Source: Natrinema halophilum (GTDB lineage: Archaea > Halobacteriota > Halobacteria > Halobacteriales > Natrialbaceae). From it: 64,000 nucleotides of DNA. The position numbers and the translations under genes were made by a program. Position 1 is the stretch's first letter, and each line of letters begins with the position of its first letter. Shown in pieces: positions 54,506-63,656 of this stretch. The stretch covers positions 496,001 to 560,000 of the forward strand of contig NZ_CP058601.1 in the NCBI RefSeq assembly GCF_013402815.2, read 5' to 3'. The notes beneath the pieces were generated by a model that saw only the letters and a program-made list of their open reading frames with translations, was not told where the DNA came from and searched no databases.

Positions 54506-54694
54506 TTATTCCTCGTCGTCGGCCGCCTCGAGGTCGTCCTCGGGAACGCCGGCCTCCTGACCATCGTCGAAGCTGATCGTATACGTGACGTCACCGAACA
54601 TGGACTCCATCGTCTGGGTCACCGTGCCGGTTTCGCCGTCGAATTCGCTGTGCTCGTCGTGCAGAACGACGCGGTCGTCTTCCTCGAAGCTCAT
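54506..54694 (-). CDS. Small SH3/KOW-like acidic protein, 62 aa
   Basis: From the ATG at 54694: MSFEEDDRVVLHDEHSEFDGETGTVTQT, then FGDVTYTISFDDGQEAGVPEDDLEAADDEE. The pattern of short strands with D-G-E-T-G-T-V resembles small SH3-like (KOW) folds. The upstream open frame adds 43 residues of unlikely sequence. Found alone between an RNA-binding gene and a PfpI gene, both minus strand. Role unknown. Confidence 0.7.
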   Translation of the reverse strand: MSFEEDDRVVLHDEHSEFDGETGTVTQTMESMFGDVTYTISFDDGQEAGVPEDDLEAADDEE

Positions 54695-54880
54695 GAGGGG
54701 TGTTTCCCCGGCGGCGTGTAAAAAGGGACTGATTTGGATGCCCCGCCGTTGAAGCTCTCGTGAGCATCCGGTCGACGGTTCGTCCGTCTGGTCCGGTACC
54801 TGGTGGTCTGTCTGTCGATGCATTTCTTCCAGCGAGTACCCGATATCGTCTGCAACCTAGCCTTTCGGCGCGAAAGCCGT

Positions 54881-55570
54881 TCAGGCCTCCACTTCTACGT
54901 CGAGTTCCTCGAGCAGAGTTTCGGCGGCCGCGCTCGAGGAGCCCGGGCCCCGGCCCGTGATGAGGTCGCCGTCGACGGTGACGCTCGTGTCGGCGTCGAG
55001 TTCGGCGTCCCAGTTTCCGCCTGCCGCTTTCACTTCGTCTTCGACCCAGTAGGGGAGCTTTCGACCGTCGGGCATCCGGTCTGCCTCGTCGACGATGCCC
55101 TCCTCCCAGGCGTTGGGGAAGCCGGTCACATCGCGCCCGTTGACGATGAACGCGCCGTGGCTATCGCGGGCGAACGCGAGCATGCCGACGGCGTGACAGA
55201 CGACCATCGCTTTTCCGTGGCCTTCCACGATTTCCCGGAGGAGCTTTCGGGCGTGTTTGTCCTGGTTGATGTCCCATTCGGTCCCGTGGCCGCCGGGGAA
55301 GACGACGGTGTCGTATCCCTCCGCGTCGGCCTGTGCGACCGAGATCGGATCGTTCAGTCGCTCGTCGTTCTCGATGACCGATCGGGCATGCTCGGCGGTC
55401 TCTTCGCCGACCTGGTCGGGATCGAGCGACCGCTCGTCGACCACCGGTGGACTGCCCGACGGCGTCGCAACCGTAATCTCTACTCCCGCATCCGAGAGCG
55501 TCTCGAGCGGTTCGACACATTCCTCTGCCCAGTAGCCTTCCTCGCTGACGACGAACAGTGCTTCCGTCAT
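54881..55570 (-). CDS. DJ-1/PfpI family protein (Hsp31-like class I glutamine amidotransferase fold)
   Basis: DJ-1/PfpI superfamily protein of 229 residues. The nucleophile elbow is MVVCHAVGMLAF (Cys near residue 128), preceded by DTVVFPGGHGTEWD with Glu, and the His of the elbow follows Cys. This is closest to glyoxalase III/deglycase or chaperone (Hsp31) members. The ATG at 55570 is used; upstream frame is noise. It is divergent from the Hsp20 gene, whose start lies 147 bp away, so two stress-related genes share one promoter region. Confidence 0.88.
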   Translation of the reverse strand: MTEALFVVSEEGYWAEECVEPLETLSDAGVEITVATPSGSPPVVDERSLDPDQVGEETAEHARSVIENDERLNDPISVAQADAEGYDTVVFPGGHGTEWDINQDKHARKLLREIVEGHGKAMVVCHAVGMLAFARDSHGAFIVNGRDVTGFPNAWEEGIVDEADRMPDGRKLPYWVEDEVKAAGGNWDAELDADTSVTVDGDLITGRGPGSSSAAAETLLEELDVEVEA

Positions 55571-55717
55571 GTTTGGGCCTATGGCAGGCAGCGTAAAAAC
55601 AACCAGCCCACCTGTTGGTTCTGCCGCAACTTTGACTGATAACATATCGGATCCGAAGAGAATCACCGCTTCTGAGAGTGGTCTTTTTCGCGGTCGGCTT
55701 CCTACATACGAGATACC

Positions 55718-56182
55718 ATGGCAGACCGCTCTCGACCGTTCGACGGGATCGAGGAACTGCTCAACCGACTGAACCGCCAGATCGAAACGACGGCGCGGTC
55801 GTGGGAAACGCAAGTCGACAACCGGAGCCGCCTCGATCTCTCGATCGGTGACTCGGCGACTAGCATCGACCTCAAAGACGAGGGTGACGAGTTCGTCGTC
55901 ACCGCCGACGTTCCAGGGTACGAAAGCGACGACCTCGAATTGCGACTATCCAGCGACACACTCACCGTTTCCGGAAACCGTGAACGCACACAGGAGGTCG
56001 GCGACGACGCGGCGACCTACATCCGACGAGAACGGACGATGCAATCGTTTAGCCGTCAGATCCGCCTGCCCGAGTCGGTCGACGTCGACTCGGTCCGAGC
56101 CAGCGTCAACAACGGTATGCTGACGGTCCGACTTCCCAAGCGGGTGACGAGCGACGAGTCACACTCCATCGATATCGACTGA
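55718..56182 (+). CDS. Hsp20/alpha-crystallin small heat-shock protein
   Basis: ATP-independent chaperone of 154 residues. The N-terminal arm (1-45) is Arg-rich; the alpha-crystallin domain spans about 48-138 with DEFVVTADVPGYESDDLELRLSSDTLTVSG and the signature SVNNGMLTVRLPK. A short tail ends in IDID. It is divergent from the PfpI gene, which also fits a stress promoter. The call is firm. Confidence 0.92.
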   Translation: MADRSRPFDGIEELLNRLNRQIETTARSWETQVDNRSRLDLSIGDSATSIDLKDEGDEFVVTADVPGYESDDLELRLSSDTLTVSGNRERTQEVGDDAATYIRRERTMQSFSRQIRLPESVDVDSVRASVNNGMLTVRLPKRVTSDESHSIDID

Positions 56183-56209
56183 GGCGCCCGTGGAGCTATC
56201 GGTTCCACG

Positions 56210-57208
56210 TCACTCGTCGAGGTTCAACGCGTCGAAAAATCTGTTCGTGAGTCGACTGCCGACGAACTCGAGCAATTCGTCCACGTCACCTTCGTCGTCG
56301 GCAAATAGTCCGAGTTCGATTCGGCCGCCAGCCATATCGTGGTGGCCGCCAACGGCACCCAGTTCATCGAACGCCGACCGGAGGGTCTGGCCCATGTTGA
56401 CACGGGGATCGATGGAGCGGCCGCTCAGGCGAATCGCGTCGCCGATAATGCCATAGGCCAACACCGTATCCACGCCTTCGAGATTGAGCAGGTAGTCCGC
56501 CGCCTGGGGAAGTGCATCCGTCTCGGTAGTTTGGCCGACGCTCGCAATCATCGCTGAACCCCGCCGGTCTCGGCTGACTATCGCTCGACCGATGGCATCG
56601 AGCGTTCCCGGTGTGAACGCGCTGCCGTACAACTGCTCTAAAATTTCGAGGTTCGCATCGGAGTAGACTGCCAGCGCGGCCTCGTACTCGCGTCGCGTGG
56701 GTTCGCGGACGAAGTCGAGTCGCTCTCGGTGGAGCGCAAAGAGCAGCGCCGAAGCGAGTCTCGTCGTCAGATCTATCTCGAGGTCGCGAAGGTATTCGAC
56801 GAAAATAGTCGCCGTGGCGCCGTAATCGGTACGCACGTCTTCGTACGTTGCCTGACTCGATTCGCCAGGGTGATGATCGACGACGATGTCGGGGGTGACT
56901 TGTTCCGGTACTTCGGTATTCATTCCTGGCACGGTGTGGTCGACGAAACTGATCGTGTCGTACTCGCCGATGTCAGTCCGCGAAATGGTCCGGAGGCTGA
57001 TGTCGAGCATGTTGACGAACGCACGATTTTGCTGATGCGATATCTCGCCCCCGTAGGTAATCGTCACGTCGGTTACGTCGTGTTCTGTTGCGATCGACTC
57101 GAATGCGAGCGCGCTGGCGAGACAGTCAGGATCCGGATTGTCGTGACAGACGATCGCCAGCGACTCGGTCGTCTCGAGGGCGGACACGAGGTCGGCCGCA
57201 CGCGACAT
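56210..57208 (-). CDS. DHH-family phosphoesterase (NrnA/oligoribonuclease-like)
   Basis: Predicted Mn-dependent nano-RNase or 3'-phosphoadenosine 5'-phosphate phosphatase, 332 residues. Motifs: LAIVCHDNPDPDCLASALAF, ISFVDHT, DIVVDHHPG (DHH), and the DHHA1-like end AVGGHHDMAGGRI. The ATG at 57208 is used; one three codons earlier is possible. It faces the thiolase gene (divergent). The substrate is not set by the sequence. Confidence 0.88.
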   Translation of the reverse strand: MSRAADLVSALETTESLAIVCHDNPDPDCLASALAFESIATEHDVTDVTITYGGEISHQQNRAFVNMLDISLRTISRTDIGEYDTISFVDHTVPGMNTEVPEQVTPDIVVDHHPGESSQATYEDVRTDYGATATIFVEYLRDLEIDLTTRLASALLFALHRERLDFVREPTRREYEAALAVYSDANLEILEQLYGSAFTPGTLDAIGRAIVSRDRRGSAMIASVGQTTETDALPQAADYLLNLEGVDTVLAYGIIGDAIRLSGRSIDPRVNMGQTLRSAFDELGAVGGHHDMAGGRIELGLFADDEGDVDELLEFVGSRLTNRFFDALNLDE

Positions 57209-57418
57209 ATTCGCCATACGTTGACGAGACGCTTGAATCCCGCGTCGCGTTTCGGTGTCAGCGACCGATTCCGACGGCGGTAATTCCCGTTTGGCGGTTT
57301 CCTTTCGATCGAATTTTCCCCGATCGGGCCAGACGAGAACAGGCCTTTGACGGCCTTTTCTGGCGGCTGAGCCGGTATGCGTGGGAAGAACGCATACTTA
57401 TTTCAATGCGATTCCTCA

Positions 57419-58606
57419 ATGGCGAGTATGCGCGATGTATATCTCGTCGGTGCGGGACAGTCGGACTACGGGGCTTTCCCATCGGAAAGTTACCGGTCAC
57501 TGTTCCGGACGGCATTCGAGGCGGCGGTAAGCAGCGTACCGAACGGACTCGAGGCCGAGGACATCGACGAAGCGTTCGTCGGCAACCTCGGCGTGGGCGG
57601 CCGCCAAATTGGACTTTCCGGGCCAGCTGTGACCGAACACGTTGGACTCGACGGCGTTCCCACGACGCGGGTCGAAAACGCATGCGCGGCAAGCGGATTT
57701 GCCGTTCGACAGGCGGTACAGGCCGTCAAATCCGGAATTGCCGACGTCGCTCTCGCAGGCGGATTCGAGGTCATGTCGGACATGAGTTCCGACGCGACGA
57801 AATACTGGCTCGGCGTTTCCGGAGAGACCGAATGGGAACGCCTCTCCGGAACCACCTTCTCCGGCGTATACGCCCAGATGGCAAGCGTCCATATGGAACA
57901 GTACGGGACCACGCGCGACCACCTCTCACAGGTCGCAGTCAAGAACCACTCGAACGGGGCGAAGAACCCTCACGCGCAACTCGGTTTCGAATGCTCGCTC
58001 GAGGATGCACGATCAGCACCCGTCGTCGCTGACCCGCTCAATCTCTATCATTGTTGTCCGACTTCAGATGGCGCGGCCTGCGCGTTGATCGTCAGCGAGG
58101 ACGTCGTCGATCGATATACGGACGACCCGATCCGGGTGGCCGGCGTCGGTGCTGGAAGTGACTCGGTCGGGCTCTTCCAGCGCGACTCTTACTCGAGCGT
58201 GCCCGCGAGTCAGCGGGCAGCCGAGTCCGCCTACGAGATGGCCGACGTTACCCCCGATGACCTCGACTTTGCGGAGGTTCACGACTGTTTCGCGATCGCC
58301 GAACTGCTGGCCTACGAGGACCTGGGCTTCTGCGAGAAGGGCGAAGCCGGCCAGTTAATCCAATCAGGCGCGACCGAACTCGGAGGAGACCTTCCGGTCA
58401 ACACCTCCGGCGGGCTCAAGTCCAAGGGCCATCCGATCGGTGCGACGGGCGCCGGTCAGGTCGTCGAGGCGTACAAACAACTATCCGGCGACGCAGGCGA
58501 GCGTCAGGTCGACGCACCCACACGCGGGCTAACACACAACGTCGGTGGCAGCGGTGGTGCCGCCGTCATCCACATTTTTGAAAAGGAGTCGGAGGTGAAT
58601 GCATGA
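57419..58606 (+). CDS. Thiolase-domain (acetyl-CoA acetyltransferase-type) protein, 395 aa
   Basis: Thiolase superfamily, SCP2-like branch. The acyl-accepting cysteine sits in VENACASGFAVRQAVQA (Cys89), other catalytic residues in VHDCFAIAELLAYE and KSKGHPIGATGAGQVVEAYKQL; a late NVGGSGGAAVIHIFEK ends it. Start MASMRDVYLVGAG, with an AT-rich promoter about 25 bp before. The gene overlaps the next (58603) by 4 bp, so the products are co-translated. In archaea a thiolase, an HMG-CoA synthase and a DUF35 protein are known to form a channelling complex; here the partner gene encodes the latter two in one chain. Confidence 0.88.
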   Translation: MASMRDVYLVGAGQSDYGAFPSESYRSLFRTAFEAAVSSVPNGLEAEDIDEAFVGNLGVGGRQIGLSGPAVTEHVGLDGVPTTRVENACAASGFAVRQAVQAVKSGIADVALAGGFEVMSDMSSDATKYWLGVSGETEWERLSGTTFSGVYAQMASVHMEQYGTTRDHLSQVAVKNHSNGAKNPHAQLGFECSLEDARSAPVVADPLNLYHCCPTSDGAACALIVSEDVVDRYTDDPIRVAGVGAGSDSVGLFQRDSYSSVPASQRAAESAYEMADVTPDDLDFAEVHDCFAIAELLAYEDLGFCEKGEAGQLIQSGATELGGDLPVNTSGGLKSKGHPIGATGAGQVVEAYKQLSGDAGERQVDAPTRGLTHNVGGSGGAAVIHIFEKESEVNA

Positions 58607-60030
58607 GCGCGATAACCGGCGTCGGTGCGTACGCCCCGCGATTCCGCATCAGCGCGGACGCATTCGAGGAGGCCTGGGGACAGTTCCACGCCGCTGGCGT
58701 AAGCCAGAAGGCCGTCCCCTCTGCCGACGAAGACGCCCTGACGATGGCCTACGAGGCCACGACCCGAGCGCTCGAGGCCGCCGGGACCGATCCCACATCG
58801 GTAGACTGGCTGGGCTTTGCGTCCTCGCGGCCGCCGGAAGCCGAGGAAGACCTGACCGCTCGATTGGGGGCAATGTTCGCCCTTCCCGAGTCGTCGACGA
58901 GGCAGGTTTTCACCGGCAGTACGCGAGCCGGTACTCGCGCGCTCTGGGCCGGACTGGACGCGCTCGAGTCCGATTCGACCACCGGGCTCGTCGTCGCAGC
59001 CGACGCACCGAAAGGCGATCCGGACGACGCTGTAGACCACGCAGCAGGGGCCGGCGCCGCAGCGTTCGTTCTCGAGCGCGGCGGTCCGGCTGAAATCGTC
59101 GACCGCGCCGAGTACGCCGCGCCCTACCCCGGAACTCGGTTCCGAGCCACCGGCGACGACGAGACCCACGCACTGGGCGTTACGCAATACGATCGACAGG
59201 CGTTTCAGGAAACGATCGGCGGCGCAGTCGATGGTCTCGAGGGCGATCCGGAGCCCGAAGCGGCAGCGATTCAGGCACCCGACGGAAAGCTCCCCTACCG
59301 CGCGGCCGGCGCGGCTGGCGTCGGTACCGACGAAATTCGGGCCGCCGCGTCGGTCCACGAACTCGGTGACCTCGGTGCCGCAAGCGTTCCGATGTCGCTC
59401 GCAACGGCGCTTTCCGAGGGTTACGAATCCGTTCTTGCGGTTTCACACGGCAGCGGTGCGGGAGCAGACGCCCTCCTCATCGAGGCCGACGCGGACGTGC
59501 CGGTCGCGACTGCGCTCGAGGGCGAGGACCCACTCTCCTACGCTGAGTATCTGCGCCAGCGCGGCATCGTGACCACGGGACCGCCGTCCGGCGGCGGCGC
59601 CTACGTTAGCATTCCGACCTGGCGGCGGTCGATCCCACTGCGCTACCGGCTCGAGGCTGGTCGCTGTTCCGAGTGTGGAGCGCTATCGTTCCCGCCGGAG
59701 GGCGCGTGCGACGACTGCAATGCCCTCGCCGAGTACGACCCCCTCGAACTCGCGGGCAGGGGAACGATCGAGGCAGTGACGACCATCTCGCAGGGTGGTG
59801 CACCGCCCGAGTTCGCCGAGCAACAGTCCCAGTCTGGCGACTACGCGGCGGCGATCGTCGCCCTCGAGACTGCAGGCGGTGACGAGACCGTCAGCGCACC
59901 GGCGATGGGTACCGACGCTGCTCCCGACGACTTCGCGGTTGGCGACCGGGTCGAGACGACGATCCGACGAATCTATACCCAGGAAGGCGTCACCCGATAC
60001 GGTTTCAAAATCCGACCTGCAGGAGAGTAG
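58603..60030 (+). CDS. HMG-CoA-synthase-like domain fused to a DUF35 zinc-ribbon/OB-fold, 475 aa
   Basis: Fusion of an HMGCS/ketosynthase-type thiolase fold (about 1-320) with a DUF35 acyl-CoA-binding module (zinc ribbon CSEC 355-358 and CDDC 369-372, then OB-fold to the end). The usual catalytic Cys motif (ACKAGT) reads STRAGT here, with Thr107 at the Cys place, so the domain is probably not a normal HMG-CoA synthase. It overlaps the thiolase gene by 4 bp. The likely role is a structural or channelling partner of that thiolase. Confidence 0.85.
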   Translation: MSAITGVGAYAPRFRISADAFEEAWGQFHAAGVSQKAVPSADEDALTMAYEATTRALEAAGTDPTSVDWLGFASSRPPEAEEDLTARLGAMFALPESSTRQVFTGSTRAGTRALWAGLDALESDSTTGLVVAADAPKGDPDDAVDHAAGAGAAAFVLERGGPAEIVDRAEYAAPYPGTRFRATGDDETHALGVTQYDRQAFQETIGGAVDGLEGDPEPEAAAIQAPDGKLPYRAAGAAGVGTDEIRAAASVHELGDLGAASVPMSLATALSEGYESVLAVSHGSGAGADALLIEADADVPVATALEGEDPLSYAEYLRQRGIVTTGPPSGGGAYVSIPTWRRSIPLRYRLEAGRCSECGALSFPPEGACDDCNALAEYDPLELAGRGTIEAVTTISQGGAPPEFAEQQSQSGDYAAAIVALETAGGDETVSAPAMGTDAAPDDFAVGDRVETTIRRIYTQEGVTRYGFKIRPAGE

Positions 60031-60137
60031 CGAGCCTCGAGTTACGGCCCGTCGAAACCGAGTGTTCTGATTCAGGGGTGGTTTCACGCGGAGTCGCGCG
60101 AAGAGACGGCGCCCGTTCATCGATCCCGAGAGCGGGT

Positions 60138-60935
60138 TTAGATCACCGAGAGTGCGACGACGGTACATCCGGTGATGCCAGCGAGGAGACCGATCACACG
60201 CGCAAGTTGCTCCCCCCACGTAACCGTCCGCTCAAGCGAGAGCGCGACCGCGATGAGCGCCATCCAGATAATGTTCATCGATCCCACGATCACCATAAAC
60301 GCGAATAGGGCCCAACAGCACCCGATGCAGAAGACGGCGAACTCCCCGCTCATCCTAACGGCGCCACGAACCCCCGGTCGATGGTGAGTCATGAGAAATC
60401 CGAGCGGCGATCGACAGTAGCGCAGACATCGGTATTTGTACGGCGAGAGCTGGTACACCGACAAGAGCAAGAGCGATCCGCCCATCAGGAACCCGCCGTG
60501 GTCGTTCGCGAGGCCGGCGATCGGGACCAGCGCGTTGAGGGCCAGCGGAACGACTCCCGTGAGCGTCCAGACGAGAGCGTACGTTCCGAGAAACGCACCG
60601 ACTCGGGCCGCCTTCCCCGCGGTCGTCGTTCCGGCGAGCGTCTCGGCGTACAGCCGGAAGAGCGGGACCGACGACGGATACATCATGGCGATCATCATCA
60701 CGCCCCACATGAACAGGTACAGGGCGATTCCCGACGGTCCGTTCGAGAGCGCCATCGCCTCCGGCACCCCTGGTTCGGACGGCTGCATTGGTGCGTCCGT
60801 CGCGCCGCCAGGCATCGGTAGCCAGCGACCGACGACTGCCGTCCACGCCCCCAGCGCGATCACGTAGGCGACGAGAGCGACGATCGGGACTCGCCGGCGG
60901 GTAATTCGTTCGCGGAACGAGTCGTCCGTCTCCAT
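60138..60935 (-). CDS. DUF2182 membrane protein, 265 aa
   Basis: Predicted integral membrane protein with about seven spans, DUF2182 family. WGVMMIAMMYPSSVPLFRLYA and YQLSPYKYRCLRYCRSPLGFLM are typical, followed by VFCIGCCWALFAFMVIVGSMN with paired cysteines, which suggest metal binding. It lies 31 bp downstream of a DUF1326 gene on the same strand, a pairing frequent in bacteria and archaea. Function unknown. Confidence 0.85.
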   Translation of the reverse strand: METDDSFRERITRRRVPIVALVAYVIALGAWTAVVGRWLPMPGGATDAPMQPSEPGVPEAMALSNGPSGIALYLFMWGVMMIAMMYPSSVPLFRLYAETLAGTTTAGKAARVGAFLGTYALVWTLTGVVPLALNALVPIAGLANDHGGFLMGGSLLLLSVYQLSPYKYRCLRYCRSPLGFLMTHHRPGVRGAVRMSGEFAVFCIGCCWALFAFMVIVGSMNIIWMALIAVALSLERTVTWGEQLARVIGLLAGITGCTVVALSVI

Positions 60936-60966
60936 GGCTGATCAGTCGGGTGTCGTCCCGCTGCCG

Positions 60967-61578
60967 TCAGGAGTTCGCCAGTTCGAAGTCACCGAGGTAG
61001 GCGTTGTTTCCAGAGACGTCCCACTCGAACCGATCGTCGTAGGAGACGGCGGCCGTCGTCGACTTGCCTGTCTGGACCTCGTGACTCTGCGTCAACGGGT
61101 GGGGCGATATCGTGCCGACCTCCTCGTTGAACCCGACCGCGGCACTCGCGTCCATCTCGATGACGTCCCCGATGTCGACGGAGAAGTCCATCCCGTCCCG
61201 CGAGTAGTCGATGGGAACGGTCGCGACGTCTGCGGATCTGACGTGCGTGTCGGCGACGGGAGCCCAGATCCCGCCGGCGCGGCCGAGGTAAATGTCCTCG
61301 ACAGCCTCGCGCTGGTCGTCGTCGGCCGTCTCGTCGACGAGTAACACGACGTCCCACTCCGTTTCGGTGTCGAACATGACGCCTTCCTCGGTCGAGATGA
61401 GCATTCCGACGTCTACCCCACTCAGGTCGACGTCGCCGTAGCGTCCCTCCTCGATGTGCCACGCCAGCGAGACTTCACAAACGTCGTCGTCCGGCGGTTC
61501 TAGCCATACGCACTGGCACGCGACGTCGCAGTTGCAGGCTTCCACGTAGTCTCCTTTGATCGTCCATTCTCGGGGCAT
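60967..61578 (-). CDS. DUF1326 protein, 203 aa, partner of DUF2182
   Basis: Soluble protein of the DUF1326 family. The N terminus WTIKGDYVEACNCDVACQCVWLEPP has the cysteine pattern C-x-C-x3-C-x-C, likely metal-binding. The rest is acidic beta-rich sequence. It is the first gene of the two-gene set with DUF2182 (31 bp gap). The pair is widespread, with no defined function; metal handling is a guess from the cysteines. Confidence 0.88.
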   Translation of the reverse strand: MPREWTIKGDYVEACNCDVACQCVWLEPPDDDVCEVSLAWHIEEGRYGDVDLSGVDVGMLISTEEGVMFDTETEWDVVLLVDETADDDQREAVEDIYLGRAGGIWAPVADTHVRSADVATVPIDYSRDGMDFSVDIGDVIEMDASAAVGFNEEVGTISPHPLTQSHEVQTGKSTTAAVSYDDRFEWDVSGNNAYLGDFELANS

Positions 61579-62052
61579 TTTCGTTCAACCGTGTGAAATG
61601 CCAACGAAAGACGTGATAAAGCTACCAGGTGACCCAGCTCGCCGTATGGAACCGTCGGAGCAGGTCGCTCCCACTGGAGACGTGACGAACCGCTCGGTGA
61701 GGCTCGTCTCCGTGTTCGGGACGTCCCCTGGACTACGGATCGCGAAAATCCGCGTGTCCTCGGCCGCCCGTACGGCTTGAAGACCACCCCAAGCCGCACT
61801 GACGCGGGGAACACTGGTACCAGCAATACCCCTCTCATTATACGAGGTACCTCGAGGCCGTTCGAAAACCCCGCCGATCCTCCGAACGTGGGCGCGGCGA
61901 AGCGTCGCGGTATGTCGGCGCGAAACTCGAACTACAAGCGATTCCGTCGGACTCACCCGCCGGGAATCCCCGATTCGTCCGATGACGAGAGAGCGATGGC
62001 GCTTCGAGCCACGCGACCGCACGGCAGGTCACCGGTGTACCGTCTCGGGCGT
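61579..62052. other. Gene-free stretch, 474 bp
   Basis: The open minus-strand frame across most of it is basic and Ser/Arg-rich and is rejected. The promoter of the DUF1326/DUF2182 pair must lie near 61600. Confidence 0.45.
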
Positions 62053-63051
62053 TCAGTTTCCGGTGAGCGCCTCGCTCGCCGGCTCGAACTCGATTTCGGT
62101 GCCCAGCCCCTCCTCCTGTGCACGTTCGTATAGCAGATACGCAGCAGCGACCGTCTCGATACCGGTTCCCCCGCTGTCGAAGACCGTAATCTCGTCTTCG
62201 TCCGTTCGACCGTGTGCGTTCCCGGCGACGATATCGCCTAATTCCGCGGAGACGTGGTCTTCGGAGATCGCACCCTCCTCGAGCGCCTGGATGTACGAAC
62301 CCGCATCGAACGTCGCTCGCTCACGGAGATCGGGCACGTACGTCGCGTTTGCGATGGTCGCTGCATCCAGTTCGCGCTTATCGGGCGAGTACTGGCCCAT
62401 CGCGGTAACGTGAGTGCCAGCCTCGAGATCGTCGCTGTCGAAGACGGGATCACTTGCTCGTGTCGCTGTGATCACGACGTCCGCTCCGGAGAGGGCCCGG
62501 GAACTCGAGTCGACCGCACGGACTGATGCCTCGAGTGATTCATCGAAATCGGAGGCGAACGCGTTGCGGTTTTCTGGTGTGGGAGAATATACCCGAATTT
62601 CGGTGAAGTCTCGAACTGTCGCAGTTGCGCGAAGCTGTCCTCGCGCTTGTGCGCCGCTACCGATCACCGCGAGCGTGTCGGCGTCCGAACGAGCGAGTTC
62701 GTCGACTGCGACTGCACCGGCGGCACCGGTTTTGTGCGGATTCATGCTCGCACCGTCGAGCAGGGCGAGTGGGGCACCGCTTTCCGCATCGAATACCGGC
62801 GTCATAAACCAGGCGTCTTCTGCACCGAACCCGGCGCTGTACATGTACCCGCCCATCGCACCGGTCTCGGGGAGGACGGCAGCGTAGGTCGTGAGCATCC
62901 CCTTCGGATCGGCGTTGAAGAACTTCGACCGCGGTTGTGCAGGCGCACCGTTACCCCGCTGGCGATACCCTTCCCGAACTGCATCCACGTAGTCAGCAGG
63001 GGTCGCCAGGTTGACGACATCCGTGCTAGTAAGGAACAATGTGTCAGTCAT
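62053..63051 (-). CDS. Ornithine cyclodeaminase / mu-crystallin family protein
   Basis: NAD(P)-dependent oxidoreductase fold of 332 residues. The Rossmann motif is TLAVIGSGAQARGQLRAT, with the substrate Lys in MNPHKTGAAGAVA and DVVITATRASDPVF. Members act as ornithine cyclodeaminase, alanine dehydrogenase or ketimine reductase; the exact activity is not set. The ATG at 63051 is used. It is a single gene. Confidence 0.85.
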   Translation of the reverse strand: MTDTLFLTSTDVVNLATPADYVDAVREGYRQRGNGAPAQPRSKFFNADPKGMLTTYAAVLPETGAMGGYMYSAGFGAEDAWFMTPVFDAESGAPLALLDGASMNPHKTGAAGAVAVDELARSDADTLAVIGSGAQARGQLRATATVRDFTEIRVYSPTPENRNAFASDFDESLEASVRAVDSSSRALSGADVVITATRASDPVFDSDDLEAGTHVTAMGQYSPDKRELDAATIANATYVPDLRERATFDAGSYIQALEEGAISEDHVSAELGDIVAGNAHGRTDEDEITVFDSGGTGIETVAAAYLLYERAQEEGLGTEIEFEPASEALTGN

Positions 63052-63122
63052 GACTGACAGCACGAAACGGAGACGTGAAAAGGAACCGGAAGCGGTCAGT
63101 TACTCGGAAGAGAGAGGGAAAT

Positions 63123-63350
63123 TCAATCCGCGTTGACTGGGTGACGCGCTGTCTGGGCCTCTTCTGTGACATCAGCCGGGACGTCTGCTGGGGTGTTGAT
63201 GAACATCGCGTGGCCGATGATAGCCATTGCGACGAGTGAACCGAGTGGTACTGCGGCGGTTACCGATAATCCTACGAACGTCAAGGCTGCTGTGATTCCG
63301 AGCAGTGCGACTGGGATGAGGCCAAGAACAATGTCGTAATATCCAGTCAT
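63123..63350 (-). CDS. Small membrane protein, 75 aa, unknown
   Basis: From the ATG at 63350: MTGYYDIVLGLIPVALLGITAAL, a first span, then VAAVPLGSLVAMAIIGHAMF-like second span (about 29-52) and an acidic, Thr-rich tail. The upstream frame (to 63404) is not better. Two spans only, no motif. It looks like a conserved haloarchaeal membrane protein. Confidence 0.6.
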   Translation of the reverse strand: MTGYYDIVLGLIPVALLGITAALTFVGLSVTAAVPLGSLVAMAIIGHAMFINTPADVPADVTEEAQTARHPVNAD

Positions 63351-63656
63351 AATGTATTCTATAGTATGAGGAAGAGGCATATAAGTGTTTCCCATAATCG
63401 GCACATGGTAGATGAGTTTCTAACTTGTGGCCAACGCCGTGAATTCTCATAACTTATTGGATTGTTATTGCACGTCGAGATCCGTGAAAATTTACCGATT
63501 ACGATACTGTCGAAGTGGTTACTCAGCTACTACCGCCCGCGATCCCAGTTAGATTGGGAGAAATAGCCGGTTTTCGCCTCGGTACGAACGAAGGGTGATT
63601 CAACAGCGATTGGACAGTACTGACTCGATCCGACAGTGACTCGATCCGACAGTGAC
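63351..63656. other. Gene-free stretch, 306 bp, with a 16-bp direct repeat
   Basis: Includes AT-rich sequence upstream of 63350 and the doubled GACTCGATCCGACAGT (63622-63637 and 63638-63653). No gene. Confidence 0.45.

Noticed and set aside
61585..62022. Minus-strand 145-codon frame
   Set aside because: Arg/Ser-rich, basic, no motif; the gap shows no coding bias of the neighbours.
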